Source: Elioraea sp051860475 (GTDB taxonomy: Bacteria > Pseudomonadota > Alphaproteobacteria > Acetobacterales > Acetobacteraceae). Taken from it: 64,000 bases of DNA. Within the stretch, counting starts at the first letter, position 1. Each line of letters opens with the position of its first letter. The stretch is from assembly GCF_051860475.1 (NCBI RefSeq), contig NZ_JBHYDW010000002.1, positions 28,158 through 92,157 on the forward strand, in the 5' to 3' direction. The notes below the pieces were generated by a model. The model did no database searches, was not told the origin of the DNA, and saw only the letters and a list, made by a program, of their open reading frames with translations. This document shows positions 27,816-36,550 of this stretch, piece by piece. Position numbers and translations under genes: made by a program.

Positions 27816-29756
27816 TCAGGCCGACTTCTTCTTGTCGTCCACGTCCTCGAAATCGGCGTCGACGACCTTCTCGTCCTTCGGCTCCTCTGCACCTGGGCCG
27901 CCGGTGTCGCCACCCGGACCGGCGCCGGTGTCGCCGCCCGGCGTCGACTGCGACTGGCGATAGAGCAACTCGCCGAGCTTCATCGCCGCCTGGCTCAGCG
28001 CATCGGTCTTGGCCTTGATGGCGTCGACCTCCTCGCCGTCCTTGACCGCACGGAGATCGGCGATCGCGCTCTCCACCGCCGCCTTCTCGGGTGCGGCGCC
28101 GAGCTTCTCGGCGTTCTCCTTCAGCGTCTTCTCGGTCTGATGGATCAGCGCCTCGGCGTGGTTGCGCGCCTCGACCGCCTCGCGGCGCTTCTTGTCGGCC
28201 GCGGCGTTCGCCTCAGCCTCCTTCACCATGCGCTGGATCTCCTGTTCGGAGAGCCCGCCCGAGGCCTGGATGCGGATCTGCTGCTCCTTGTTGGTCGCCT
28301 TGTCCTTGGCCGAGACCGAGACGATGCCGTTGGCGTCGATATCGAAGGTGACCTCGATCTGTGGCACGCCGCGCGGCGCGGGCGGGATGCCGACCAGGTC
28401 GAACTGGCCGAGCGCCTTGTTGTCGGCCGCCATCTCGCGCTCGCCCTGATAGACCTTGATGGTCACGGCTGTCTGGTTGTCGTCCGCGGTCGAGAAGATC
28501 TGGCTCTTGCGCGTCGGGATCGTGGTGTTGCGGTCGATCAGCCGGGTGAACACGCCGCCCAGCGTCTCGATGCCGAGCGAGAGCGGGGTGACGTCCAGCA
28601 GCAGGACGTCCTTCACCTCGCCCTTCAGCACGGCACCCTGGATCGCGGCACCCACCGCGACCACCTCGTCCGGGTTGACGTTGCGCGCGGGCTCACGGCC
28701 GAAGAACGACTTCACCGTCTCGATGATCTTCGGCATCCGCGTCATGCCGCCGACCAGGATCACCTCGTCGATCTCGCCCGCCGTCACGCCGGCGTCCTTC
28801 AGGGCGGCGCGGCAGGGCTCGAGCGTCTTGCTGATCAGGTCGTCGACCAGCGACTCGAGCTTGGCGCGGCTGAGCTTCATCACCAGGTGCTTGGGCCCCG
28901 AGGCGTCGGCGGTGATGAAGGGCAGGTTGACCTCGGTCTCCTTGGACGAGGAGAGCTCGATCTTCGCCTTCTCGGCGGCCTCCTTCAGCCGCTGCAGCGC
29001 AAGCTTGTCGTTGCGCAGGTCGATGCCCTGGTCGCGCCGGAACTCGTCTGCGAGCCAGTCGATCACCCGCTTGTCGAAGTCCTCGCCGCCCAAGAACGTG
29101 TCGCCATTGGTGGCCTTCACCTCGAACACGCCGTCGCCGATCTCGAGCACCGAGATGTCGAAGGTCCCGCCGCCGAGGTCGTAGACCGCGATCGTGCCGG
29201 ACTTCTTCTTGTCCATGCCGTAGGCGAGCGCCGCCGCGGTGGGCTCGTTGATGATGCGCAGCACTTCGAGCCCGGCGATCCGGCCGGCGTCCTTGGTCGC
29301 CTGGCGCTGGCTGTCGTTGAAGTAGGCCGGCACGGTGATGACCGCCTGGGTCACCTTCTCGCCGAGATAGGCCTCGGCGGTCTCCTTCATCTTGCCGAGG
29401 ATGAAGGCCGAGATCTGGCTCGGCGAGTAGCGCTCGCCGCGCACCTCAGTCCAGGCATCACCGTTGTCGGCACGGATGATCTTGTACGGGACGAGGCCCA
29501 CGTCCTTCGCCACCACCGGGTCGTCGAAGCGCCGGCCGATAAGGCGCTTGATCGCGTAGAGCGTGTTGGTGGGGTTGGTCACCGCCTGGCGCTTGGCCGA
29601 CTGGCCGACCAGCCGTTCGCCGCTGTCGGCGAAGGCCACCATCGAGGGCGTGGTGCGGGCACCTTCCGCGTTCTCGATCACGCGGACGTCCTTGCCCTCC
29701 ATCACCGCCACGCAGGAGTTGGTGGTGCCGAGGTCGATACCGATCACTTTGCTCAT
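27816..29756 (-). CDS. dnaK: Chaperone protein DnaK (Hsp70)
   Basis: DnaK is the ATP-driven Hsp70 chaperone. The ATPase domain opens with GIDLGTTNSCVAV. The phosphate and adenosine loops IINEPTAAALAYG, YDLGGGTFDISVLE and VGGMTRMP are intact. The substrate-binding domain carries LLLDVTPLSLGIETLGG, and the C-terminus ends in the acidic, Pro/Gly-rich tail with EEPKDEKVVDADFEDVDD. From the ATG at 29756, preceded by AAGGAAG, it is 646 residues. GrpE lies upstream and DnaJ downstream on the same strand, so the three form a heat-shock cluster. A possible sigma-32 promoter is noted in the grpE-dnaK gap. Confidence 0.98.
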   Translation of the reverse strand: MSKVIGIDLGTTNSCVAVMEGKDVRVIENAEGARTTPSMVAFADSGERLVGQSAKRQAVTNPTNTLYAIKRLIGRRFDDPVVAKDVGLVPYKIIRADNGDAWTEVRGERYSPSQISAFILGKMKETAEAYLGEKVTQAVITVPAYFNDSQRQATKDAGRIAGLEVLRIINEPTAAALAYGMDKKKSGTIAVYDLGGGTFDISVLEIGDGVFEVKATNGDTFLGGEDFDKRVIDWLADEFRRDQGIDLRNDKLALQRLKEAAEKAKIELSSSKETEVNLPFITADASGPKHLVMKLSRAKLESLVDDLISKTLEPCRAALKDAGVTAGEIDEVILVGGMTRMPKIIETVKSFFGREPARNVNPDEVVAVGAAIQGAVLKGEVKDVLLLDVTPLSLGIETLGGVFTRLIDRNTTIPTRKSQIFSTADDNQTAVTIKVYQGEREMAADNKALGQFDLVGIPPAPRGVPQIEVTFDIDANGIVSVSAKDKATNKEQQIRIQASGGLSEQEIQRMVKEAEANAAADKKRREAVEARNHAEALIHQTEKTLKENAEKLGAAPEKAAVESAIADLRAVKDGEEVDAIKAKTDALSQAAMKLGELLYRQSQSTPGGDTGAGPGGDTGGPGAEEPKDEKVVDADFEDVDDKKKSA

Positions 29757-29894
29757 GGGGTCTTCCTTTGCTGGCGGGACACTTGGGCCCGAGCCGGCGC
29801 CCGTCGCGTCCCCCGATGGATCACGGGTTCTGCACATCATCCAGTTCGCCCGCGCCTGCGGGCCCGGGCGACCGGATCATCTCGCCTCGTGCAT

Positions 29895-29921
29895 GTATTG
29901 AGCGGGTCCGGGCGAGACAAG
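29895..29921 (-). promoter_or_regulatory. Candidate heat-shock (sigma-32-type) promoter before dnaK
   Basis: On the minus strand CTTGTC (29921-29916) is followed after 15 bases by CAATAC (29900-29895), about 140 bases before the dnaK ATG. Alphaproteobacterial RpoH promoters have CTTG at -35 and a C-rich AT-containing -10. The match is partial and the spacing slightly short. Confidence 0.3.
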
Positions 29922-29947
29922 GCCCGCAGCGAACGGAGCAGGGGCCC

Positions 29948-30562
29948 TCAGGCCGTGGTATCGACGGTTCCGCCTGATGGCGGCTCCTCGGCCGCCGACT
30001 GGGCGCCTCCTGTCGAGACCACCACCATCGCAGGCTTGAGCAGGCGCCCGTTCAGCGTCCAGCCGGGGGTCCAGGCCTGGGCGACGTGGCCGGCGGGCAC
30101 GGTGGGCGACGGCGCCTCCGCCATCGCCTGATGCAGCTCGGGATCGAACTTCGCACCCTGCGCCTCGACCCGTGACACGCCGTTGCGTTCAACGGTGGCG
30201 AGGAACATCCGTTGGGTCGCCTCGATCCCCTCGCGGATCTTGGCCAGCACAGCCGGCTCGTCCTCGGCCTGGGCCGGCAGGCTGGCGATCGCGCGCTCCA
30301 GCGTCTCGATCACCTCGACCACGTCGCGCGCGAAGCGCTGGACGGCGAAGTTGCGCGCGTCCTCGACGTCTCGACGCGCGCGCGCACGCGCGTTCTGGGT
30401 CTCGGCCTCGGCGCGCAGCCACTTGTCCTTGTACTCGGCGGCCTCGGCCTCGAGCGCACGGATTCGGCTCGCGGCCTCTTCCATCAGCGACTCGGGAGAG
30501 CCGACGGGCTCGTCGGCGCCGGGCATCTCGCCCGGCCGGGTGGTGTCGTCAGGGTTCTGCAT
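29948..30562 (-). CDS. grpE: Nucleotide exchange factor GrpE
   Basis: GrpE releases ADP from DnaK. The 204-residue protein has an acidic N-terminus, a long coiled coil (ASRIRALEAEAAEYKDKW LRAEAETQNARARARRDVE, split here only for length) and the C-terminal beta domain with GVSRVEAQGAKFDPELHQAM and GWTLNGRLLKPAMVVV. These are the family hallmarks. It precedes dnaK by 191 bases. It lies 75 bases downstream of a cupin gene. I see no damage. Confidence 0.96.
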   Translation of the reverse strand: MQNPDDTTRPGEMPGADEPVGSPESLMEEAASRIRALEAEAAEYKDKWLRAEAETQNARARARRDVEDARNFAVQRFARDVVEVIETLERAIASLPAQAEDEPAVLAKIREGIEATQRMFLATVERNGVSRVEAQGAKFDPELHQAMAEAPSPTVPAGHVAQAWTPGWTLNGRLLKPAMVVVSTGGAQSAAEEPPSGGTVDTTA

Positions 30563-30637
30563 GCTGCGGCAGACTTAGGTCCCGCACGCCGCGAAGGGAA
30601 GCCCCGCGCGGCACTGCCATGCGCGCGCCCGCCCCGG

Positions 30638-31087
30638 TCAACGGGCCGGCGGGACGAAGGTGATGCCGTAGCGCGGCGCGATGCCGACGAGCCGGGTCAG
30701 CAGGTCGGGCGATGCCGGGGCAGGTGGGCGGTCCGGCGCCGAGGGTGTGCCGCACTCGGCGAAGTACTCCTCGAACCCGCCGGGCGTCAGGGCCACCAGG
30801 ATCCGGGCGGTCTCGGCTCCCTCGTTGTGGAACTCGTGCGGGATGCCGCGCGGGCCGAACGCGGTCTCGCCGGCGCGCACGACATGACGCTCGCCGTCGA
30901 CCGTGAACACCAGCTCACCCGAGAGCACGTGGTAGGTTTCATCCTCACGCCCATGCACATGCGGCAGGGGGCCGCTGCCGGGCGGTACGGCGATCTCGAC
31001 AAGGCCGAGCGCGCCGCCCGTGGCGGCGGCATCGAGCAGGATCGTGACCCTGTGCGAGCCGATGTCGTAGACGCGAGGACTCCCCAT
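30638..31087 (-). CDS. Cupin domain protein
   Basis: The 149-residue protein is a single small-barrel cupin. The first metal motif is seen as GSGPLPHVHGREDETYHVLSGE, giving two His and a Glu, and the second as GIPHEFHNEG. The C-terminal helix FEEYFAECG and SPDLLTRLVGIAPRYGI are common in stand-alone cupins related to quercetinase-like or sugar-isomerase-like proteins. The role is not predictable. Its ATG shares a base with the stop of the gene upstream (TGATG), so the two are co-translated. Confidence 0.82.
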   Translation of the reverse strand: MGSPRVYDIGSHRVTILLDAAATGGALGLVEIAVPPGSGPLPHVHGREDETYHVLSGELVFTVDGERHVVRAGETAFGPRGIPHEFHNEGAETARILVALTPGGFEEYFAECGTPSAPDRPPAPASPDLLTRLVGIAPRYGITFVPPAR

Positions 31088-31581
31088 CAGGCAGCAACCA
31101 TCAGGACGTGTCGGGTCGCCGAGGCCATCGTTTCGTCCGCGGCGCCGAGACCCGCGCGGGCGGCGCGGAACGCCCTCTGCATCGCCGGGGTCAGCGCCTC
31201 GACCAGCAGCCGCTCCTCGACCCAGACCTCGATCACTCCCCACGCGCGACCCTCGGCGCGCCGGACCGCCGGGCGGCTCTGCCAGCCGCGCATCCCGGCC
31301 GCGAGGTGGACCTCCGATTCATCGAGCGCGGTGCCGATCACCAGCCGGGTCGCGGTCGCGGCGCCGGCCGGCACGGGACCGGTAGCGGTGCCGTTCCAGT
31401 TCCGCACCTGGCCTAGGCCGATCGGGTGGATCTCGATCCCCGCACCGGTGCCGTCGCCGGCAAGGGCGACGAACCGTCCGGGCACGGGCGGCAAGGGCAC
31501 CGCCTGGGTGCCCCAGAGCTCGGCGATGAACCCGGCGACCGCGGCCGGGTGGCGGGCGGGGATCGACGCATCAAGCAGCAT
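31087..31581 (-). CDS. Hypothetical protein, possibly VOC-fold
   Basis: This 164-residue product is translated with the cupin gene. It begins MLLDASIPARHPAAVAGFIAELWG and has a strand-helix-strand pattern with GRFVALAGDGTGAGIEIHPIG that recalls one half of a vicinal-oxygen-chelate (glyoxalase-like) protein. The second half (LVIGTALDESEVHLAAGMRG) is less clear. No metal ligand set stands out, so the VOC reading is tentative. The 150 bases between it and hrcA hold no visible gene. Confidence 0.6.
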   Translation of the reverse strand: MLLDASIPARHPAAVAGFIAELWGTQAVPLPPVPGRFVALAGDGTGAGIEIHPIGLGQVRNWNGTATGPVPAGAATATRLVIGTALDESEVHLAAGMRGWQSRPAVRRAEGRAWGVIEVWVEERLLVEALTPAMQRAFRAARAGLGAADETMASATRHVLMVAA

Positions 31582-31731
31582 GGCGGCGGGTCTCTCCTCC
31601 TTCGCGGAGGGCCGGCGGGAGCGGCCTCCGGGTCGCGGATTGTCGCGACCGGCTGGAACGGTTGCACCGCCATGTTTCCGTTTGTTGTCTGCCGCGCGAT
31701 GTGACGCGGCTCACGGCATGTGGGCGCCGGC

Positions 31732-32799
31732 TCAGCCGAGCAGCCGGCCGATCACTTTCGCCGTGTAGTCCACCGCCGGGATGATCCGGCCGTAGTTGAT
31801 GCGCGTCGGCCCGATCACGCCGATCGCGCCGACCACCTTCTCGCGCGTGTTGCGGTAGGGCGAGACGATCATGGTCACGCCGGCGGTCTCGAACAGCCGG
31901 TTCTCGGCGCCGATGAAGATCTGCACCCCGTCGGACTGCTGCGCGAGCTCCAGGAGCTGGAGCAGCGTCTCCTTCGCCTCCAGCCGCTCGAACAGGGTGC
32001 GGATCGCGTCGAGCTGCGCGAGCGCGGTGACATCGGCAAGCAGACGCGCCTGGCCGCGGATGATCAGCGCCCCGCCAGAGACCCCGCCCGAGCGGGTCGC
32101 CAGCCCGGCCTCCACCACCTTGGACGAGAGCGCGTCGAGCTCTGTACGGTGGGCCGCGATCTCCTCCTCGATCGCGCGCCGGACCTCATCGAGCGTGCGC
32201 CCGCCGAGCCGCGCATTCACGTAGTTCGAGGCCTGGACCAGGGTCGAGGGCGGGAGGCCCTGCGGCGCTTCGATCACGCGGTTCTCGACCGTGCCGTCCT
32301 CGCTCACCAGCACCGCGAGCACGCGGCCGGGCCCGAGCGCCACGAACTCGACATGGCGCAGCGGGCTCTCGCTCTTCGGCGCCAGCACCAGCCCGGCCGC
32401 TTGGCTCAGCCCCGCAAGCACGCCCGAGGCTTCGGCCAGCATCTCCTCGATCGAGCGGCCCTCCGCCGTACAGCGCGCCGCGATCGCCTCCTCCTCCTCG
32501 GCGCTCAACGCGCCGCGCTCCAGGAGCCCGTCCACGAACAGCCGGAGACCCCGGTCGGTCGGCAGCCGGCCGGCTGAGGTGTGCGGGGCGAAGATCAGCC
32601 CGCACTCCTCCAGATCAGCCATCACGTTGCGGATCGTCGCCGGCGAGAGCGCGACCGGCAGCCGGCGCGAGAGCGTGCGGGAGCCCACCGGTTCGCCGGT
32701 CTGGACATACGCCTCGACGATCTCGCGCAGGATCAGCGCCGAGCGTCCGGGCAGCCCCTGCTCCTCGGCGCGCGGTGAGGCGTCAGCAGCCTTTGTCAT
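31732..32799 (-). CDS. hrcA: Heat-inducible transcription repressor HrcA
   Basis: HrcA represses class I heat-shock genes, usually by binding CIRCE elements upstream of groESL or dnaK. The N-terminal winged helix is RSALILREIVEAYVQTGEPV, with SRTLSRRLPVALSPATIRNVM as the recognition part, then GLIFAPHTSAGRLPTDRG LRLFVDGLL (split for length). The C-terminal domain has QIFIGAENRLFETAGVTMIV and a closing GVIGPTRINYGRIIPAVDYTA. The length of 355 residues is normal. It is divergent from rph with 121 bases between starts, an arrangement common in alphaproteobacteria. I saw no CIRCE site in the window. Confidence 0.96.
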   Translation of the reverse strand: MTKAADASPRAEEQGLPGRSALILREIVEAYVQTGEPVGSRTLSRRLPVALSPATIRNVMADLEECGLIFAPHTSAGRLPTDRGLRLFVDGLLERGALSAEEEEAIAARCTAEGRSIEEMLAEASGVLAGLSQAAGLVLAPKSESPLRHVEFVALGPGRVLAVLVSEDGTVENRVIEAPQGLPPSTLVQASNYVNARLGGRTLDEVRRAIEEEIAAHRTELDALSSKVVEAGLATRSGGVSGGALIIRGQARLLADVTALAQLDAIRTLFERLEAKETLLQLLELAQQSDGVQIFIGAENRLFETAGVTMIVSPYRNTREKVVGAIGVIGPTRINYGRIIPAVDYTAKVIGRLLG

Positions 32800-32920
32800 G
32801 GGTCACGACCTTTGCCGAGATCAACGTATGGACGGGGTACGGCCCGGTCAACGCGCGCCCTCGCGCGGCTGCTGCGCCGGGGCTATGGTCCGCGCTCGCT
32901 CTCGTGTCCCAGGAGACCCC

Positions 32921-33637
32921 ATGCGCCCGTCCGGCCGCGCGCCCGATGCCCTTCGCCCCGTGATCCTGCAGATCAACCCGATCCGCCACGCCGAGGGCTC
33001 CTGTTTCGTCAAGTTCGGCCATACCCACGTGCTGTGCACGGCCTCGGTCGAGGGCCGCGTGCCGCCGTTCCTGCGCAACTCCGGACAGGGCTGGGTCACC
33101 GCCGAGTACGGCATGCTGCCACGGTCCACCCACACGCGGACCGAGCGCGAGGCTGCACGGGGCAAGCAGTCCGGCCGCACCCAGGAGATCCAGCGCCTGA
33201 TCGGCCGCTCCATGCGCTCGGTGATCGACCTCAAGGCGATGGGCGAGATGACCGTCACGCTCGACTGCGATGTGATCCAGGCCGATGGCGGCACGCGCAC
33301 GGCGGCGATCACCGGCGCCTGGGTCGCGCTCAGCCTCGCCTTCCGCAAGGTGGTGAAGAACCGCGTGCTGGCGACCTCGCCCGTGCGCAGCCAGGTCGCG
33401 GCCGTCTCCTGCGGCCTGTTCAAGGGCACGCCGGTGCTCGATCTCGACTACGCCGAGGACAGCGAGGCGGAGGCCGACGGCAATTTCGTGCTGACCGCCG
33501 ACGGGGGGCTGGTCGAGGTGCAGGCGACGGCCGAGAAGCGCCCGATGCGCCCGGAGGAGGTGGATGCGCTGATGGCGCTGGCGAAGGTCGGGTGCGCGGC
33601 GCTGTTCAAGGCGCAAGCGGAGGCGCTCGGTGACTGA
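32921..33637 (+). CDS. rph: Ribonuclease PH
   Basis: RNase PH trims tRNA 3' ends by phosphorolysis. The 238-residue protein has the family opening RPSGRAPDALRPVILQ, the core HVLCTASVEGRVPPFLRNSG, the phosphate-binding TRTEREAARGKQSGRTQEIQ (across about 80-100) and the C-terminal DLDYAEDSEAEADGNFVLT. The ATG follows AGGAG. It overlaps rdgB by eight bases, forming an rph-rdgB pair divergent from hrcA. Confidence 0.97.
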   Translation: MRPSGRAPDALRPVILQINPIRHAEGSCFVKFGHTHVLCTASVEGRVPPFLRNSGQGWVTAEYGMLPRSTHTRTEREAARGKQSGRTQEIQRLIGRSMRSVIDLKAMGEMTVTLDCDVIQADGGTRTAAITGAWVALSLAFRKVVKNRVLATSPVRSQVAAVSCGLFKGTPVLDLDYAEDSEAEADGNFVLTADGGLVEVQATAEKRPMRPEEVDALMALAKVGCAALFKAQAEALGD

Positions 33638-34238
33638 GCGGCGGCTCGCGCGCGGCGAGAAGCTGGTGGTGGCGAGCCACAACGCGGGCAAGCTTGCCGA
33701 GATCGCCGCGCTGCTCGCGCCGTTCGGGATCGAGGCGGTGGGCGCGCCGGCGCTCGGCCTGCCCGAGCCGGACGAGACCGGCGCGACCTTCGCCGAGAAC
33801 GCGACGATCAAGGCGCTCGCGGCTGCGCGCGCGGCCGAGCTGCCGGCGCTCGCCGATGATTCCGGCTTCTCGGTCGCTGCGCTGAATGGCGCGCCGGGCG
33901 TGCACACCGCCGACTGGGCCCGGCTTCCGGACGGCACGCGCGACTATGGGGTGGCGATGGCGTTGACCCGCGCTCGCATCGGCGAGCCCGAGGACGAGGT
34001 CGCCTGGTTCACCTGCTGTCTTGCGCTCGCGTGGCCCGACGGGCAGGTCGAGACCTTCGAGGGGCGGGTGGACGGCACCTGGACGTGGCCGCCGCGGGGG
34101 TCGCAGGGCTTCGGCTACGACCCGATGTTCGTTCCCGAGGGCCATGTCGAGACCTTCGGCGAGATGGACCCCGAGACGAAGCACGCGATCAGCCATCGGG
34201 CGCGCGCGTTCGCGAAGCTGGGTGACCGGCTGGGCTGA
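33630..34238 (+). CDS. rdgB: Non-canonical purine NTP pyrophosphatase (RdgB/Ham1)
   Basis: RdgB hydrolyses dITP, ITP and XTP so that deaminated purines are not built into DNA or RNA. The 202-residue protein has the SHNAGKLAEI nucleotide loop, the catalytic ADDSGFSVAAL, the GFGYDPMFVPEG motif and the closing ETKHAISHRARAF. The start is a GTG inside the rph 3' end. After its stop come an AT-rich direct repeat and two hairpins before the convergent PEP-CTERM gene. Confidence 0.96.
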   Translation: MTERRLARGEKLVVASHNAGKLAEIAALLAPFGIEAVGAPALGLPEPDETGATFAENATIKALAAARAAELPALADDSGFSVAALNGAPGVHTADWARLPDGTRDYGVAMALTRARIGEPEDEVAWFTCCLALAWPDGQVETFEGRVDGTWTWPPRGSQGFGYDPMFVPEGHVETFGEMDPETKHAISHRARAFAKLGDRLG

Positions 34239-34245
34239 GCCGGCG

Positions 34246-34276
34246 CTTTATCACTTTACGACTTTATCGCTTTACG
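34246..34276 (+). repeat. AT-rich 15-bp direct repeat
   Basis: CTTTATCACTTTACG (34246-34260) and CTTTATCGCTTTACG (34262-34276) differ at one base and are separated by one base. They begin eight bases after the rdgB stop, in sequence that is otherwise GC-rich. Confidence 0.7.
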
Positions 34277-34364
34277 CCCGGTTTGAAGGGGGGCCTGTCG
34301 GGCGCGATGGGGGAGTGTAGCTGGCGGCCGCGTCAGGACTGGGCGTAGGTGATGCAGGGGGTGT

Positions 34365-34417
34365 GGGGGACCAGCGTGGTCCCCCACTCGTGTTTCCAGG
34401 GGGGCGCGCAGCGCCCC
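34365..34417. terminator. Two adjacent GC hairpins between convergent genes
   Basis: GGGGGACCA and TGGTCCCCC (34365-34385) form a perfect 9-bp stem with loop GCG. GGGGCGC and GCGCCCC (34401-34417) form a second 7-bp stem with loop GCA. No T tracts follow. They separate rdgB from the PEP-CTERM gene and could end both transcripts. Confidence 0.5.
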
Positions 34418-34488
34418 AATGCAGCGGACCGCGGCGACGATCGGGGTGTTGGGCATTCCCCAGGCGCATCGGGCGCCGCGGCGCGCCG

Positions 34489-35316
34489 TTACCCGCCTCG
34501 CCGTCGCGCCGTGGCAGGAAGGGGCGCGCGGCGGATGGTGATCAGCCCCAGCAGGGCGGCCGCCAACAGGCCCACGGCGCCGGGCTCCGGCACGGGCATG
34601 GCGGTCACGAGGAACGTGCTGGTGAAGCGGACCGACGAGGTGTCGTCCATGTGCTGGTCCTCCCACCATGCGAGGCGGATCACGCTGGTCGGCTGGTCGA
34701 AGATGACGCCGAAGAAGTCGTTGAAGAACCTGTCGCTCGGAGCGCCGGAAGGGCTGACGCCGCCTGACGCCGCGTAGGCGTCCGCGAGCAGCGGGATCGG
34801 CACGAGACCAGGTCCGGGCGAGAAGTCCATGTATCCCTTGTAGTAGTCGAGCAGCCCCCCGAAGCCGAGCACCTCCTGTCCGAGATCGATCTCGATCGTC
34901 CGCAGCCCGATGCAGGGGTGCACGGCCGTGTAGCAGCCGAACAGGATGAAGAACCCGCCCTCCCACGACCCGGCGGCGGGAAACGGCCCCGGCCCTGCGA
35001 AGTACTGCGGGTGAGGGTTGCCGCCGAGGTACAGCGCGGTCCGGGTGGACGTCGCCGGCGAGCCGTCGGAGTCGAGGTAGTTCACGGTCTGGTTGTCGTG
35101 CGTCCAGGGTCCGTGGGCATCCGAGAACGTCATCCGGTCGAGCGGTGCCGCGGGCAGTGCCGTGAGCCCGTGCCCAGGCAAACCGGCGACGGCGCTGAGC
35201 CAGGCGGCAGCGTCCAGGAAGGTTGACGTGGCGGCGCGTGACGGACCCTGCGTTGTGGTGCCCAGTATGAATACAAGCGCCAGTAGACGAAGCCAGAATC
35301 TGGAACATGCGTGCAT
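34489..35316 (-). CDS. Secreted PEP-CTERM sorting-signal protein
   Basis: The 275-residue protein starts with a signal peptide (FWLRLLALVFILGTTTQGPSRA, cleavage near the Ala). It ends in a PEP-CTERM cassette: VPEPGAVGLLAAALLGLITI followed by Arg-rich residues (RRAPLPATARRRGG). Such tails are cut by an exosortase, usually tied to extracellular polysaccharide. The mature domain is rich in Gly, Asp and aromatic residues (SWEGGFFILFGCYTAV, EVLGFGGLLDYYKG), a pattern of extracellular beta-sandwich proteins. The exosortase gene is not here. I chose the ATG at 35316, just before the signal peptide; upstream codons in frame look non-coding. The 251 bases up to the LysR gene are AT-richer and probably hold its promoter. 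Confidence 0.8.
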   Translation of the reverse strand: MHACSRFWLRLLALVFILGTTTQGPSRAATSTFLDAAAWLSAVAGLPGHGLTALPAAPLDRMTFSDAHGPWTHDNQTVNYLDSDGSPATSTRTALYLGGNPHPQYFAGPGPFPAAGSWEGGFFILFGCYTAVHPCIGLRTIEIDLGQEVLGFGGLLDYYKGYMDFSPGPGLVPIPLLADAYAASGGVSPSGAPSDRFFNDFFGVIFDQPTSVIRLAWWEDQHMDDTSSVRFTSTFLVTAMPVPEPGAVGLLAAALLGLITIRRAPLPATARRRGG

Positions 35317-35567
35317 TTGTATTCCCCCACTTGACTTGCAGGAACATCTTAACAGACCGGACAACTTCACGATACAGCAGAGTAATGAGGTGCGATCGTA
35401 TGGCAATTTCATGCGGCTGTTTCTGACGCATGCTGACGCTGCGCGGAATCGGCCGGATCGCGTCACGGCCCGGCCGGCAGACCGCCTCGCGGCGGCGCAT
35501 TGCGGCAGGCCCCAGGTCGGACCCTCTCGGATCGGAGGCGGGGCGCCGCGCCGCCTGGTCGCGCTGT

Positions 35568-36533
35568 TCACGCCCCCGCGTGCGGGAGCCGCTTCGGGCC
35601 GGCCGGACGAGCGCCGGGCGCGGCCGGTGCGGGGACGGGCTGCTCGCCACGGACGACCTGCATCAGACTGTCGACGAACGCCGTGATGGCGTCCGATCGC
35701 GGCTCGTCGCGCCGGCGCACCAGCCCGATCACCCGCTCGACCGCGGGCCTGGTCAGCATGATCGCCTGAAGGGCCGGGTCCTTGGTGGCGGCGAGGGCGC
35801 TCAGCGGCAAGGTGAGCAGGCCGAGCCCCTGCTCGATCAGGCCGAGCGCCGTCGGCAATTGCTGCACCTCGTAGTGCCAGTGCACGCGGACGCCGCGCGC
35901 GTGCAGCGCCCGGTCGAGCACGGCGCGGTTGATCGTGCCGGCACTGAAACCGACCAGCCGCTCGCCGGCGAGCTCGGCCCAGGCAACGCGCCGGCGCCCT
36001 GCGAAGCGCGAGGCCGCGGTGCAGACCAGCACGAACGGATCGCGCAGCAGCGTCGTGAACACCACGCCTGGCGGCAAAGGGCCCTTGATTGCCAGGCCGA
36101 GGTCAACAGCGCGACGCGCCACCGCGTCGATCACCTCGGGCGACGAGAGCTCTCGGATGTGGATCCGCGTGCCGGGAAACCGCTCCTGGAACGCAAGGAT
36201 CGTGCGCGGCAGCAGGAAATACGAGATCGTGCCGAAGGCGGCGATTGTGATCTCGCGCCGTGTCGCCTCCTCCTGCTCGCGGATCACCGCGATGGCACCG
36301 CTCAGGTCGTCGAGCACACGCCGCCCGGAATCCAGCAGCGCGGTGCCCGCGCGGGTCAGCCGGAAGTCGCGCGTGGAGCGGTCGAACAGCCGCACGCCAA
36401 GCTGCTCCTCGAGCCGGGCGATCCGTCGCGACAGCGCCGGAACGGTCCGCCCGAGCCGTCCGGTCGCCGCGGTGAGCCCGCCGGCCTCCGCGACCGCGAT
36501 GAAGGTGCGCAGCCCTTCGAGGTCGATGCTCAT
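35568..36533 (-). CDS. LysR family transcriptional regulator
   Basis: This is a 321-residue LysR-type protein. The N-terminal winged helix is LRTFIAVAEAGGLTAATGRL, then GRTVPALSRRIARLEEQLGVRLFDRS. The effector-binding domain follows from about residue 90 (ITIAAFGTISYFLLPRTILAF). LysR proteins usually control a divergent operon in response to a pathway intermediate, and here the hyuA-hyuB-receptor-transaminase operon starts 146 bases away in the other direction. A perfect palindrome directly abuts its start codon, so it probably represses itself. Confidence 0.92.
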   Translation of the reverse strand: MSIDLEGLRTFIAVAEAGGLTAATGRLGRTVPALSRRIARLEEQLGVRLFDRSTRDFRLTRAGTALLDSGRRVLDDLSGAIAVIREQEEATRREITIAAFGTISYFLLPRTILAFQERFPGTRIHIRELSSPEVIDAVARRAVDLGLAIKGPLPPGVVFTTLLRDPFVLVCTAASRFAGRRRVAWAELAGERLVGFSAGTINRAVLDRALHARGVRVHWHYEVQQLPTALGLIEQGLGLLTLPLSALAATKDPALQAIMLTRPAVERVIGLVRRRDEPRSDAITAFVDSLMQVVRGEQPVPAPAAPGARPAGPKRLPHAGA

Positions 36534-36550
36534 GTTGCACAGTATGCAAC
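36534..36550. promoter_or_regulatory. Palindromic operator next to the LysR start
   Basis: GTTGCAcagtaTGCAAC is a perfect 6-5-6 palindrome starting one base upstream of the lysR-type gene's ATG (36533). Further TGCAA/TTGCA half-sites follow to about 36570 (TGCTGCAAAGATTGCAT). The repeated half-sites suit a LysR tetramer on the divergent promoter. Confidence 0.6.

Noticed and set aside
34348..34420. Possible REP element related to the one at 2073-2164
   Set aside because: Arm sequences (GGGGGACCA, GGGGCGC) are not related to CCCTCACCCTG or CCCTCTCCC.
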